A DNA stretch of 64,000 nt, taken from NCBI GenBank assembly GCA_050305405.1, contig JBNLFG010000003.1, forward strand, positions 186,001 through 250,000, written 5' to 3'. This document shows positions 21,534 through 29,313 of the stretch, one piece after another. This DNA comes from Desulfolinea sp050305405. GTDB lineage: Bacteria > Chloroflexota > Anaerolineae > Anaerolineales > Villigracilaceae. Position numbers and translations under genes: made by a program. The notes below the pieces were generated by a model. The model saw only the letters and a program-made list of their open reading frames with translations. It was not told where the DNA came from and did not search any database. Each line of letters starts with the position of its first letter. Position 1 is the stretch's first letter.

Positions 21534-22133
21534 ATGTCATCTCTTCGAGAAGAAAATCGCAAACAAATGACACAAACCATTTTGGATACTGCTCGAGCTA
21601 TCATGCGCGAAAACGGCGTTGCGGCGCTATCCATGCATGAACTAGCACGTCGCTTGGAGATACGTCCCCCATCCTTGTACAACTACTTTGCTGGCTTGAT
21701 GGATATTTACGATGCCGTTTTCCGTTCAGGCTTCATTCTCTTTGGGGAATATGTATCTGACTACGCCAAAGACGCCCAAACATGGCAGGAAGAGATCCGC
21801 TTATCCCTGGAAGCTTACATGAGCTTTGCCCTGCAAAATCCTGAACTCTATCAACTCTGTTTCGAGCGCCCCATCCCTGGCTTTGTACCATCAGAAGAAA
21901 GCCTGCAAATCAGTACAGGGCAACTCAATAATTTCTATGGTCGAATTGCCAACTTACAGGGCAAACTAAACACCGACTTACCGCCAGCACAGATCGCTGA
22001 TTTCACCATAGCCATTGCACATGGATTAACCGCCATGCACATGTCCAATGAACCAGATCTACCCTTAGGACAGGGACGTTTTGGTGCTTTGATCCCTGCT
22101 GCCGTATCCGTACTTGAGAAAGCTTGGTCATAG
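21534..22133 (+). CDS. TetR-family transcriptional regulator
   Basis: 199 aa. The DNA-binding domain is SSLREENRKQMTQTILDTAR to about residue 55, with the helix-turn-helix VAALSMHELARRLEIRPPSL and the typical YNYFAGLMDIYDAVF. The C-terminal ligand domain resembles WHG-type TetR proteins (LYQLCFERPIPGFVPSEESL). Two matching palindromes lie in its promoter. It heads an operon with the MDMPI-like and HabA-like genes (31 and 22 bases apart), so it probably senses a xenobiotic or electrophile handled by them; the inducer is unknown. Confidence 0.9.
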   Translation: MSSLREENRKQMTQTILDTARAIMRENGVAALSMHELARRLEIRPPSLYNYFAGLMDIYDAVFRSGFILFGEYVSDYAKDAQTWQEEIRLSLEAYMSFALQNPELYQLCFERPIPGFVPSEESLQISTGQLNNFYGRIANLQGKLNTDLPPAQIADFTIAIAHGLTAMHMSNEPDLPLGQGRFGALIPAAVSVLEKAWS

Positions 22134-22164
22134 AACAATTACTTTTATTGGTAAAGGAGAGAAA

Positions 22165-22983
22165 ATGCTCACTACATCCCCAACCCTGGCTAATACCGCC
22201 AAAATAAGAACTGTCACAAACGATGAAGCCTACGAACTGCTTCAAACAGCACTAAACCGTCTTCTTGCACTTTTAGAAACACTCGAACCCGATGACTGGC
22301 AGAAACCGACTGCCTGCACAGCATGGAATGTCCGTGACATGGTCGCGCACCAAGCAGGTGGTTACGCCAGTGGAACGAGCTACAAGGAAATGATTCGACA
22401 GGGGATGCGCTTGCCGAAGCGCGGTCAACTGATTGAAGATGCCATCAACGACTTCCAACTTCAGGAACGCGCGGATCGCTCTCCAGAGGAGTTGGTTGCA
22501 GAATTACGTGAAATTGGTCCCGTTGCCGCACAAAAGTGGGCACACGAATTTCGCTTTGCAAAACTAATTACGATCCCCCATCCCATTGCAAAGCCCCTCT
22601 CGTTTCGCTACCTAATGGAGATCATCCACAGCCGTGATACCTGGATGCATCGTCTCGACATTTGTCGGGCGACCGGACGTGAATTTGAGCAAACCCGCGA
22701 ACACGATGGTCGCATTGCCGAATTGGTGATGCTGGATGTTGCGAAGATTCTTGGCAGAAAATACCCTGACCTGAGTCTGACCTTTGACCTGACCGGCATC
22801 GCCGGTGGTGTATGGACGATCGGCAAAGGTAAATCAGTAGCCACGATCCGCATGGATGTACTGGACTTCAACATCTTTGTTTCCGGACGCTATTCCTATG
22901 AAGAAGCGCGTCCGTTGGCAACGATCACAGGTGACATTGCAACAGCCGAAAAAGCGCTCAAAAATATTCTTGTGCTTTATTAA
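22165..22983 (+). CDS. Maleylpyruvate isomerase family (DinB/MDMPI fold) protein
   Basis: 272 aa from ATG 22165, preceded by AAAGGAGAG. The N-terminal MDMPI/DinB-like domain has LLALLETLEPDDWQKPTACT then AWNVRDMVAHQAGG, with the metal-ligand-type His in the latter. A second His motif is IIHSRDTWMHRLDICRATG. These positions match proteins that use mycothiol or another thiol as cofactor. The C-terminal part (about 190-270) has a sterol-carrier-like feel (ARPLATITGDIATAEKALKN). Real substrate unknown; the operon suggests detoxification. Confidence 0.75.
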   Translation: MLTTSPTLANTAKIRTVTNDEAYELLQTALNRLLALLETLEPDDWQKPTACTAWNVRDMVAHQAGGYASGTSYKEMIRQGMRLPKRGQLIEDAINDFQLQERADRSPEELVAELREIGPVAAQKWAHEFRFAKLITIPHPIAKPLSFRYLMEIIHSRDTWMHRLDICRATGREFEQTREHDGRIAELVMLDVAKILGRKYPDLSLTFDLTGIAGGVWTIGKGKSVATIRMDVLDFNIFVSGRYSYEEARPLATITGDIATAEKALKNILVLY

Positions 22984-23005
22984 ACTTTAGAGGTCAGAGA
23001 AGAAA

Positions 23006-23458
23006 ATGGAAACTACAAAAGAATCAGAATTTTCCCGTAAGCTCATCCGATATGGCGTTGGCTTATTTCTATTGGGTCTATTGACTGGATTTGCCATCCC
23101 CGCGATGCAAAATCCGCGCATGGGGCTCTCCAGTCACCTTGAAGGTGTTCAGAATGGCATGCTTTTGATGATCTTTGGTGTTATCTGGAGCCAGTTGCGG
23201 TTACCTGCTCCCGCAATGCAATGGGGATATGGGCTTGCTTTATTTGGCACATACACCAACTGGGCAACAACCTTGCTGGCAGGCATCTGGGGGGCAGGGG
23301 CAGCGATGATGCCGATTGCAGGAAATAATTTTCTCGGCACAACTGTACAAGAGGGCTTGATTAAATTCGGGCTAGGCTCACTATCGCTCACCATGCTGAT
23401 CGTGTGTGGCATATTGCTCTGGGGGCTGAGAGGAAAGGTTCCTGATCAAATCGGGTAG
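23006..23458 (+). CDS. HabA-like membrane protein (hydroxylaminobenzene mutase family)
   Basis: 150 aa with four membrane helices. It matches my recollection of hydroxylaminobenzene mutases, integral-membrane enzymes that turn hydroxylaminobenzene into 2-aminophenol. The matching parts are SSHLEGVQNGMLLMIFGVIW, then LALFGTYTNWATTLLAGIWG with AGAAMMPIAG, and VQEGLIKFGLGSLSLTML. It is the last gene of the TetR operon. The family name should be read as a fold-level assignment; the substrate here could differ. Confidence 0.7.
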   Translation: METTKESEFSRKLIRYGVGLFLLGLLTGFAIPAMQNPRMGLSSHLEGVQNGMLLMIFGVIWSQLRLPAPAMQWGYGLALFGTYTNWATTLLAGIWGAGAAMMPIAGNNFLGTTVQEGLIKFGLGSLSLTMLIVCGILLWGLRGKVPDQIG

Positions 23459-23486
23459 CATTAGCCAAAGTTGCCAAGATAATGGG

Positions 23487-23528
23487 AAACGAGTGCCATT
23501 CAATCAATCAGGCACTCGTTTCTTTTTT
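23487..23528 (+). terminator. Terminator of the tetR operon, overlapping the end of the opposite gene
   Basis: AAACGAGTGCC and GGCACTCGTTT form an 11-base stem, followed by CTTTTTTCT. The right arm also encodes the last residues (ETSA) of the convergent minus-strand gene. Confidence 0.85.
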
Positions 23529-24086
23529 CTCATTACTTGGTAATTTCTCGAACCAAGCATCCGTTTCGTCAGGGGTCTTGAATTGCATCAGTTCCAAATG
23601 TTGATATTCCGGCAACGCAAATAATGCGGGAATTTCCCGCTTACGCCGCCAATAAGTTTTGAAAAGCCATTTGACGAGAGACTCATCTGACCATAGTTTG
23701 AAGTGGATCCAGAAACGGTCTATATTTGTCCCCCAAAGCACTTCTCGCGAAAGGTTGCGACGAACGGTGCGCGTGATCAGACGCCAGAAAACGACCGGAA
23801 ATGAGTAATCCAGCCAGATGATGAGTTGGGCACGGGGCCAAGTGATGGGCCGAGTACGACTATAGTTGCCAGCAACCACCCACCGGTCGCCGCGCGTCGC
23901 GTCTGCTACTTTGGAGGCAAACTCGTCGTTCGGCGTTCCGACCCAGTTGGGCTGCCAATACAAGGCATCCAGTTCCACGAAATCCAAAGCGAGTTTGTTG
24001 GCTAATTTTTCCGCTAAAGTCGATTTTCCAGAACTGGTTGTCCCAATGACGATAATACGTGTGTGGGGGAAGTTTTTTGTCTCCAT
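23508..24086 (-). CDS. P-loop nucleotide kinase-like protein (FlaR/adenylate kinase-like)
   Basis: 192 aa. Walker A is GTTSSGKST at the N-terminus (IIVIGTTSSGKSTLAEKLAN), followed by FVELDALYWQPNWVGTPNDE, which is the family's substrate-site segment, and VVAGNYSRTRPITWPRAQLI with LIIWLDYSFP. This order is that of the DNA topology modulation FlaR / adenylate-kinase-like group. An Arg-rich lid (RLITRTVRRNLSRE) follows. The ATG at 24086 is preferred; in-frame extension to 24158 would overlap the opposite gene's start. True substrate unknown. Confidence 0.82.
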   Translation of the reverse strand: METKNFPHTRIIVIGTTSSGKSTLAEKLANKLALDFVELDALYWQPNWVGTPNDEFASKVADATRGDRWVVAGNYSRTRPITWPRAQLIIWLDYSFPVVFWRLITRTVRRNLSREVLWGTNIDRFWIHFKLWSDESLVKWLFKTYWRRKREIPALFALPEYQHLELMQFKTPDETDAWFEKLPSNEKKETSA

Positions 24087-24139
24087 AGCGCGCAGAGTAT
24101 AGCAGAAAAATATGTTTGCACGGCTGATATAATCGCAGA

Positions 24140-24820
24140 ATGTCTGGGATTGGCACACTTAATGAGAAAGCGCTTCACGCAGCACTAAAAGAATTCTATG
24201 CGCAACCTAATGATCGCTTTGAAGTCAAAGTGGATGGCTTTTTTATTGACATCGTGCAGGGGGATTTACTCATCGAGATCCAAACCGGGAATTTTGCATC
24301 TATTAAATCGAAGCTGACCAAGTTGACACAGGCACGTCGCGTGCGTTTGGTTTATCCTATCGCTTACGAGAAGTGGATCGTCAAACTTCCGCAGGAGAAA
24401 GCTGGCAAAATCACGCGCCGCAAATCGCCCAAACGCGGACGGGTGGAAGAACTCTTTTGGGAGATGGTCAGTTTCCCGCAATTGATGGGACATCCCAACT
24501 TTTCTCTGATAGTTGTGATGACGAGAGAAGAGGAAGTGCGGCGCTTCAATCCAAACCTGAATTGGCGCAGAAGAGGCTGGGGCGTTGTCGAACGACGCTT
24601 ACTGGGCGTGGTGGGAGAAATTGTCTTTGAGAATCCCGCCGATTGGCTCTCTCTTCTTCCCGAAGGAGCTGAAGAATTTACGACCAATGATTTAGCAGAA
24701 AAATTAGGCATTCCAAAGAAACTTGCGCAAAGAATGGCATATTGCTTACGAAAAGCAGATACGGTTAAATTAGTCGGCAAACGAGGACGGGCAAACCTGT
24801 ACATTAGAAATTTCTTATAG
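24140..24820 (+). CDS. Uncharacterised protein, possible nuclease-like N-terminus and winged helix
   Basis: 226 aa, no family recognised with certainty. The N-terminal part has EVKVDGFFIDIVQGDLLIEI followed by QTGNFASIKSKL. The spacing Asp...Glu-x-Gln with a following Lys is like the core of PD-(D/E)XK nucleases. A basic patch (KITRRKSPKRGR) and a conserved-looking central domain (FNPNLNWRRRGWGVVERRLL) follow. The last 55 residues (FTTNDLAEKLGIPKKLAQRM and AYCLRKADTVKLVG) look like a winged helix. DNA binding or cleavage is a hypothesis only. Confidence 0.6.
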   Translation: MSGIGTLNEKALHAALKEFYAQPNDRFEVKVDGFFIDIVQGDLLIEIQTGNFASIKSKLTKLTQARRVRLVYPIAYEKWIVKLPQEKAGKITRRKSPKRGRVEELFWEMVSFPQLMGHPNFSLIVVMTREEEVRRFNPNLNWRRRGWGVVERRLLGVVGEIVFENPADWLSLLPEGAEEFTTNDLAEKLGIPKKLAQRMAYCLRKADTVKLVGKRGRANLYIRNFL

Positions 24821-24876
24821 ATTTGAAAGGTGCTTGCTTTCCGATCCAAAATCCGCAATAATGGATTCACCAAACG

Positions 24877-25050
24877 AAAGGAGGTTCTTATCGAATATGA
24901 TCAACCTTTCCACCCGCAGGCAACCTCGTCGATACCCCCCACCTGTGGATTGCTCCAGGAAAGCTTAGCGAGCTAAATCAATAGACAGGTGCTTGCGGCA
25001 TCGAGTAAGTTTAGATAGGTAAATAACAATTGAATAAGCAAGTTGTTTTG
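24877..25050 (+). ncRNA. Candidate structured RNA or leader before a terminator
   Basis: The 414-base gap before the aminotransferase gene has no clear gene. Pairing segments are GAAAGGAGGTT with AACCTTTC, CCGCA (about 24918) with TGCGG (about 24990), and CACCTGT (about 24949) with ACAGGTG (about 24984). A strong terminator follows at 25053-25090. This could be a small RNA of about 200 nt. No known class (SRP, tmRNA, 6S, common riboswitches) was recognised. A 23-codon frame at 24898-24969 with a distant AAGGAGG is an alternative. Confidence 0.3.
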
Positions 25051-25052
25051 TA

Positions 25053-25090
25053 AACAGACCCATTTGCATTTTGGAATGGGTCTGTTTTAT
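25053..25090 (+). terminator. Rho-independent terminator upstream of the aminotransferase gene
   Basis: AACAGACCCA and TGGGTCTGTT enclose a 14-base loop, followed by TTATT. There is no annotated gene ending just before it, which supports a short transcript in this gap. Confidence 0.8.
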
Positions 25091-25234
25091 TATCCACACT
25101 CTCTCTCGAACCTGAAATAATGAGAAAAACAGCATCCTGATCTTGCTAAATTTTCTTTTCCTAAAAGCCTAAATCGTGATACTATTCGCGGCATCAATCA
25201 AGCTAATTTCTACTATAAAATATTGAGGCTTTTT

Positions 25235-26581
25235 ATGTTTAAACTTGCTGATGATCAAGTTTTACCCCTTATGAAAAAGCACGGTTTCTGGACCTGGTCG
25301 GCACAAGGGAAAGTGGACCCCATTGCCGTCACACGTGCCGAAGGCGTCTACTTTTGGGATGCCAATGGTAAGCGTTACCTAGACTTCAATTCAATGCAAA
25401 TGTGCGTCAATATCGGGCATGGCGATAACCGCGTAATCAAGGCCATGACAGAGCAAATGCACGAACTTACTTATGCCAACCCAACCATGGCAACAAAAGC
25501 TCGCGCCTTAGCTGGCAAAATGCTGGCAGAAATTACGCCAAGGGGCATTAGCCATTTCCTGTTTACCGTTGGTGGTTCCGATGCCAATGAAAACGCCATC
25601 CGCTTGGCGCGTGCCTACACAGGCCGTCATAAAATCCTAACGCGCTACCGCTCTTATCATGGAGCAACCGCAGGAGCAATGGCACTGACTGGCGATCCCC
25701 GTCGCCATGAATGGGAACCGAACATAATGCACGGGGTTGTCCATTTTCTTGACCCTTATCGGTACCGCTCTACTTTTCATCGCACGAATCCCGATATCTC
25801 AGAAGCCGATTTCACGAAAGATTATCTCAACCACCTCGAAGAGATCATCCAATACGAGGGCGCAGAGACAATTGCAGCGATTATGCTCGAACCCGTCACT
25901 GGCACAAATGGCGTCATCATCCCGCCAGAAGGATATCTGCAAGGCGTACGCGAACTTTGTGACGAATATGAAATTCTGATGATCTCAGATGAAGTGATGA
26001 CCGGCTTCGGACGTACAGGAGCTTGGTTCGCCGTGGATAATTGGGATGTGACCCCAGACATCATCACAATGGCCAAAGGCCTCACATCGGGGTACGCCCC
26101 CCTCGGCGCAGTCGGCATGACCGATGCGATTTCAGCACATTTTAAAGAGCATGTCTTCCGCTCAGGGCTGACGTATACCGCCCACCCTGTATCCTTGGCG
26201 GCGATGATTGCCAACGTCCGGGTTATGCAGGAGGATAAACTCATAGAAAACTCAGCAAGCCTAGGGGCGAGTTTGCACCGGATGTTAACCGATTTAGGAG
26301 AGAAGCACGCATCTGTGGGCGAGGTCCGCTCTATTGGTTTGTTTGGTGTTATCGAGTTAGTCAAAAACCGCGAAACAAGAGAACCGATGGCTCCCTGGGA
26401 TTCGACTAGCTCAGAGATGGAAGTGTTTAAAAAATATTGTCGAAGGAACGGTCTCTTTATATCCGTTCATTGGCATACGGTGCTAATTGTCCCACCGTTA
26501 AATATCACGAAAGAGCAACTTGCCGAGGGCTTTAAGATTTTAGATGAAGCATTGAATATTACAGATGAGGGCGTTGTATAA
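25235..26581 (+). CDS. Class III aminotransferase (taurine/omega-amino acid:pyruvate type)
   Basis: 448 aa from ATG 25235 (a TTG four codons earlier is less likely). PLP fold type I: GGSDANENAIRLARAYTGRH (phosphate-binding region), SYHGATAGAMALTGDPRR, EPVTGTNGVIIPPEGYL, DEVMTGFGRTG and the Schiff-base Lys in MAKGLTSGYAPLG. The overall pattern is closest to taurine:pyruvate and beta-alanine:pyruvate aminotransferases; the amino donor is not decided by sequence. Monocistronic, with a possible structured RNA upstream. Confidence 0.87.
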   Translation: MFKLADDQVLPLMKKHGFWTWSAQGKVDPIAVTRAEGVYFWDANGKRYLDFNSMQMCVNIGHGDNRVIKAMTEQMHELTYANPTMATKARALAGKMLAEITPRGISHFLFTVGGSDANENAIRLARAYTGRHKILTRYRSYHGATAGAMALTGDPRRHEWEPNIMHGVVHFLDPYRYRSTFHRTNPDISEADFTKDYLNHLEEIIQYEGAETIAAIMLEPVTGTNGVIIPPEGYLQGVRELCDEYEILMISDEVMTGFGRTGAWFAVDNWDVTPDIITMAKGLTSGYAPLGAVGMTDAISAHFKEHVFRSGLTYTAHPVSLAAMIANVRVMQEDKLIENSASLGASLHRMLTDLGEKHASVGEVRSIGLFGVIELVKNRETREPMAPWDSTSSEMEVFKKYCRRNGLFISVHWHTVLIVPPLNITKEQLAEGFKILDEALNITDEGVV

Positions 26582-26705
26582 GCATTTTGTATGAATGTAG
26601 CCAATGTCACTTTTCGCTTATTAGTGCATCTGATAGAATAGCGCTTGTCATTAAAAGAAAACCGCTCTTTAGCGAGCAGACATTAATCGAAGGAGAAAGA
26701 CAAAA

Positions 26706-26969
26706 ATGAATATTCAACCTCTAGGATTACGCGTTCTCGTACGCCCGATCGAACAAGAAGCCAAAACCGCCAGCGGATTGATCCTGCCCGACTCCGCCAA
26801 AGAAAAACCGCAGATCGGCGAAGTGATCGCCATCGGCAGCGATGAAGAAATCGTTGTCAAAGTTGGTCAGAAAGTACTCTTCCCGAAATACACCGGCACC
26901 GAGATCAAAATTGAAGGTGTTGAACACATCATCATGGAAGACGGCGACCTGCTCGCTATCGTAGACTAA
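26706..26969 (+). CDS. groES: Co-chaperonin GroES
   Basis: 87 aa. It starts MNIQPLGLRVLVRPIEQEAK; the mobile loop is AKTASGLILPD, and FPKYTGTEIKIEGVEHIIME closes the beta barrel. It caps the GroEL chamber during folding. A good GAAGGAGA site precedes it. groEL is not adjacent; two terminators follow directly, so groES stands alone here. No CIRCE operator (TTAGCACTC / GAGTGCTAA) was found upstream. Confidence 0.96.
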   Translation: MNIQPLGLRVLVRPIEQEAKTASGLILPDSAKEKPQIGEVIAIGSDEEIVVKVGQKVLFPKYTGTEIKIEGVEHIIMEDGDLLAIVD

Positions 26970-26975
26970 GTTAGC

Positions 26976-27003
26976 AAAGGAGAGCTTGTCTCTCCTTTTT
27001 TCT
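26976..27003 (+). terminator. Terminator 1 after groES
   Basis: AAAGGAGA, loop GCTTG, TCTCCTTT and a T-run. Confidence 0.9.
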
Positions 27004-27005
27004 AT

Positions 27006-27055
27006 GACCAGATTGTCGATGGCAGAAGTGCGCTACGAACAATCTGGTCTTTTTT
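27006..27055 (+). terminator. Terminator 2 after groES
   Basis: GACCAGATTGT and ACAATCTGGTC around a 22-base loop, then six T. A tandem terminator, possibly also shielding the next gene from groES read-through. Confidence 0.8.
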
Positions 27056-27125
27056 ATTCGTAAGGCAAGACAATGGAGGGACGTCTAAAGGCAGAGAACC
27101 TTTAGACAGAAATAGGAGAAAGAAA

Positions 27126-28094
27126 ATGTTCTCATTAAATATCAATGACTCAAAAGCAGCCGACCCAAATGAACTCTACGATCTAGTGATCGTAGGCGCT
27201 GGCTCGGCCGGATTTACAACCGCGATCTACGCTTCGCGTGATGGATGGAAAACACTCATTCTCGAAAAAGAAGCCAGCGGCGGTCTGGCTGGCTCAACAC
27301 ACATGATCGAGAATTACCCGGGCTTTCCGAAGGGAGTCGGCGGTCCCGAACTGATGGAAAACTTCCAAGCACAGGCGGAACGTTTCGGCGCCGTGCTGGA
27401 AGAATTTGACGGTGTCAAAGCCATCGAAAAAGGGGAGGATAACGTCTTCACCATCCAGACCGATGAAGGCAAAGCTTATCGTGGGCGCAGTGTTCTGCTG
27501 GCCACCGGAAGCGAACCGAAGAAACTCGGCATCCCCGGCGAAGCCGAATTTTACAACAAGGGCGTATCTTACTGCGCGACCTGTGACGGGCCGCTTTACA
27601 AGGACGAGGAAGTCATCGTCGTTGGTTGTGGCAACTCAGGATTACAGGAAGCCGAAATCCTGTTGCAATATGCCAAGAAAGTTTCCTTTGTTGAATTTTT
27701 GGATCACTCGATTGCAGAAAAGGTCTTACAAGACCGCGTGAAAGGGCATGAAAAGACAACTTGCTATTTATCGCACATGGCAACCGAAGTCAAAGGTGAA
27801 AACCTGGTCAAAAGCTTGGTCGTCAAAAACCGTGAAACCGACGAGTTGGTTGAGATCCCGGCCGCTGCGGTCTTCATCTATGTTGGCTACAAACCCTACA
27901 CCAGTTTTGTTGAAGGCTTGATAGAACTCGACAAATATGGCTATATCGTCACTGACAAGCATATGCGCACATCCGTGCCCGGCATCTTTGCTGCGGGCGA
28001 TGTGGTTTCCGAAAATCTGGCACAGGTCGCCGTGGCTGTTGGGGATGGCGCGAAAGCGGCGGTTGCGATCCGCGAATATCTACAAAATCTGTAA
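27126..28094 (+). CDS. Thioredoxin-reductase-like FAD protein with altered nucleotide-binding site
   Basis: 322 aa. FAD motif IVGAGSAGFTTAIYASRDGW, redox-active CATCDGPLYK (Cys-x2-Cys), second Rossmann motif GCGNSGLQEAEILL, and the terminal FAD motif GIFAAGDVVSENLAQVAVAV. In TrxB the second Rossmann motif is GGGDSA and is followed by HRRDxxRA, whose Arg residues bind the NADPH 2'-phosphate. Here that position reads VEFLDHSIAEK, so NADPH use is doubtful; NADH, or a ferredoxin-type donor, is possible. Followed after 89 bases by canonical trxB. No thioredoxin gene lies next to it. Confidence 0.85.
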   Translation: MFSLNINDSKAADPNELYDLVIVGAGSAGFTTAIYASRDGWKTLILEKEASGGLAGSTHMIENYPGFPKGVGGPELMENFQAQAERFGAVLEEFDGVKAIEKGEDNVFTIQTDEGKAYRGRSVLLATGSEPKKLGIPGEAEFYNKGVSYCATCDGPLYKDEEVIVVGCGNSGLQEAEILLQYAKKVSFVEFLDHSIAEKVLQDRVKGHEKTTCYLSHMATEVKGENLVKSLVVKNRETDELVEIPAAAVFIYVGYKPYTSFVEGLIELDKYGYIVTDKHMRTSVPGIFAAGDVVSENLAQVAVAVGDGAKAAVAIREYLQNL

Positions 28095-28098
28095 AACG

Positions 28099-28172
28099 AA
28101 CCGCCAAGACATAAAGAGTGCCAAGAAGAACAAAAGAAAAACCTGCGTACTCTGCATCTTGGCGGTTTTATT
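28099..28172 (+). terminator. Hairpin between the two thioredoxin-reductase genes
   Basis: AACCGCCAAGA pairs with TCTTGGCGGTT across a long loop, then TTATT. The right side runs close to the ribosome site of trxB, so it may be a terminator or a leader that modulates trxB. Confidence 0.6.
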
Positions 28173-28183
28173 AGGAGAACATT

Positions 28184-29125
28184 ATGACAGAAGAAAACAC
28201 ACCCCGTCACGTAAAAATGCTCATCATAGGCTCGGGTCCTGCCGGGCTGGCAGCAGCTCTCTACTCAGCGCGTGCCAATCTCGCGCCCGTTGTACTGACC
28301 GGCATGGATTTGGGCGGACAGGTCTCCAAGACCCACTCCGTTGAAAATTACCCGGGCTTCCCGGAAGGGATTTCCGGCGAGGGGCTGGTAAAAGCCTTCC
28401 ACGAGCAGGCCATGCGCTTCGGTACCGAGGTTATTTTCGATCTCGCTACTGAGATTGATCTTTCAGCACAGCCCTACCACGTCAAAACTTACGGCGAAGA
28501 ATTCACCGCCGATACGCTCATCATCACCACGGGCGCGGCAGCCGTCACGCTCGATATTCCGGGCGAAGACGAAATGGTCGGGCGCGGCGTATCCTATTGC
28601 GCCACCTGTGACGGACACTTCTTCAAGGATATGGATGTGGTCGTCGTTGGCGGTGGGGATAGCGCACTCGAAGAGGCGCTCTATCTCACGCATCACGCCA
28701 ACAAGGTCACCATCGTCCATCGGCGGGATGAACTGAGAGCGGGATCAATCCTGAAGCAGCGTGCGGAGGAGAACCCGAAGATTCACTTCGTCTGGGATAC
28801 GGTACTGACCGAAGTCCCCACCGGAGAGAAAGTTGTTTCCGTTAAAACAAAAAATGCCAAAACCGGAGAAGAATCCGAGATACCGACCGACGGCTTGTTC
28901 ATTTTCATTGGCCATACACCAAATACCGAACTTTTCGAGGGCAAGTTAACGCTCGATGATCGGGGCTATATCGTTGTCGATGGTTTGATGCAAACCGAGG
29001 TCGAGGGCGTTTACGCGGCTGGCGAAGTTGCCGACCCGCATTTTAGGCAGGTCATCACCTCGGCGGGCATGGGCGCGGGCGCAGCGATCCAGGCCATCCG
29101 CTATCTGGAAGAAAAAGGTTTTTAG
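28184..29125 (+). CDS. trxB: Thioredoxin reductase
   Basis: 313 aa NADPH-dependent flavoprotein that reduces thioredoxin. FAD motif IIGSGPAGLAAALYSARANL, redox Cys pair in CATCDGHFFK, NADPH motif GGGDSALEEALYLTHHANKV followed by HRRDELRAG with the 2'-phosphate-binding Arg residues, and terminal GVYAAGEVADPHFRQVITSA (usually GDV; Glu here). Length and motif order are canonical. TTAGGAGAAC precedes the ATG. Confidence 0.94.
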   Translation: MTEENTPRHVKMLIIGSGPAGLAAALYSARANLAPVVLTGMDLGGQVSKTHSVENYPGFPEGISGEGLVKAFHEQAMRFGTEVIFDLATEIDLSAQPYHVKTYGEEFTADTLIITTGAAAVTLDIPGEDEMVGRGVSYCATCDGHFFKDMDVVVVGGGDSALEEALYLTHHANKVTIVHRRDELRAGSILKQRAEENPKIHFVWDTVLTEVPTGEKVVSVKTKNAKTGEESEIPTDGLFIFIGHTPNTELFEGKLTLDDRGYIVVDGLMQTEVEGVYAAGEVADPHFRQVITSAGMGAGAAIQAIRYLEEKGF

Positions 29126-29138
29126 CACAGGGAGCACA

Positions 29139-29178
29139 GGAAAGCTTGTCAACTATAAATGACAAGCTTTCCTTATAG
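29139..29178 (+). terminator. Rho-independent terminator after trxB
   Basis: GGAAAGCTTGTCA and TGACAAGCTTTCC, a perfect 13-base stem with an 8-base loop; only a short T-stretch (TTATAG) follows. Confidence 0.75.
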
Positions 29179-29313
29179 AGTATGTAAGCATGACATAGAG
29201 AAAATATGACAAAATAAACTATCGTCTGAATAAACAATGGAGTATTCTATTAAGTGGCAATTCTATCGCTCAAAGGCGATTTACAAACACATTCAATTCC
29301 CATTGGAGGAGAT

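Noticed and set aside
22114..22164. N-terminal extension of the MDMPI-like protein to 22114
   Set aside because: It would overlap the tetR end; ATG 22165 has a good AAAGGAGAG site.
24898..24969. 23-codon open frame in the gap before the aminotransferase gene
   Set aside because: The ribosome site is too far (about 12 bases) and the peptide is Pro/Arg-rich without a hydrophobic part; mentioned only as alternative to an RNA.
26582..26705. CIRCE heat-shock operator upstream of groES
   Set aside because: TTAGTGCATC and ATAGCGCTTG are present, but the required TTAGCACTC-N9-GAGTGCTAA palindrome is not.
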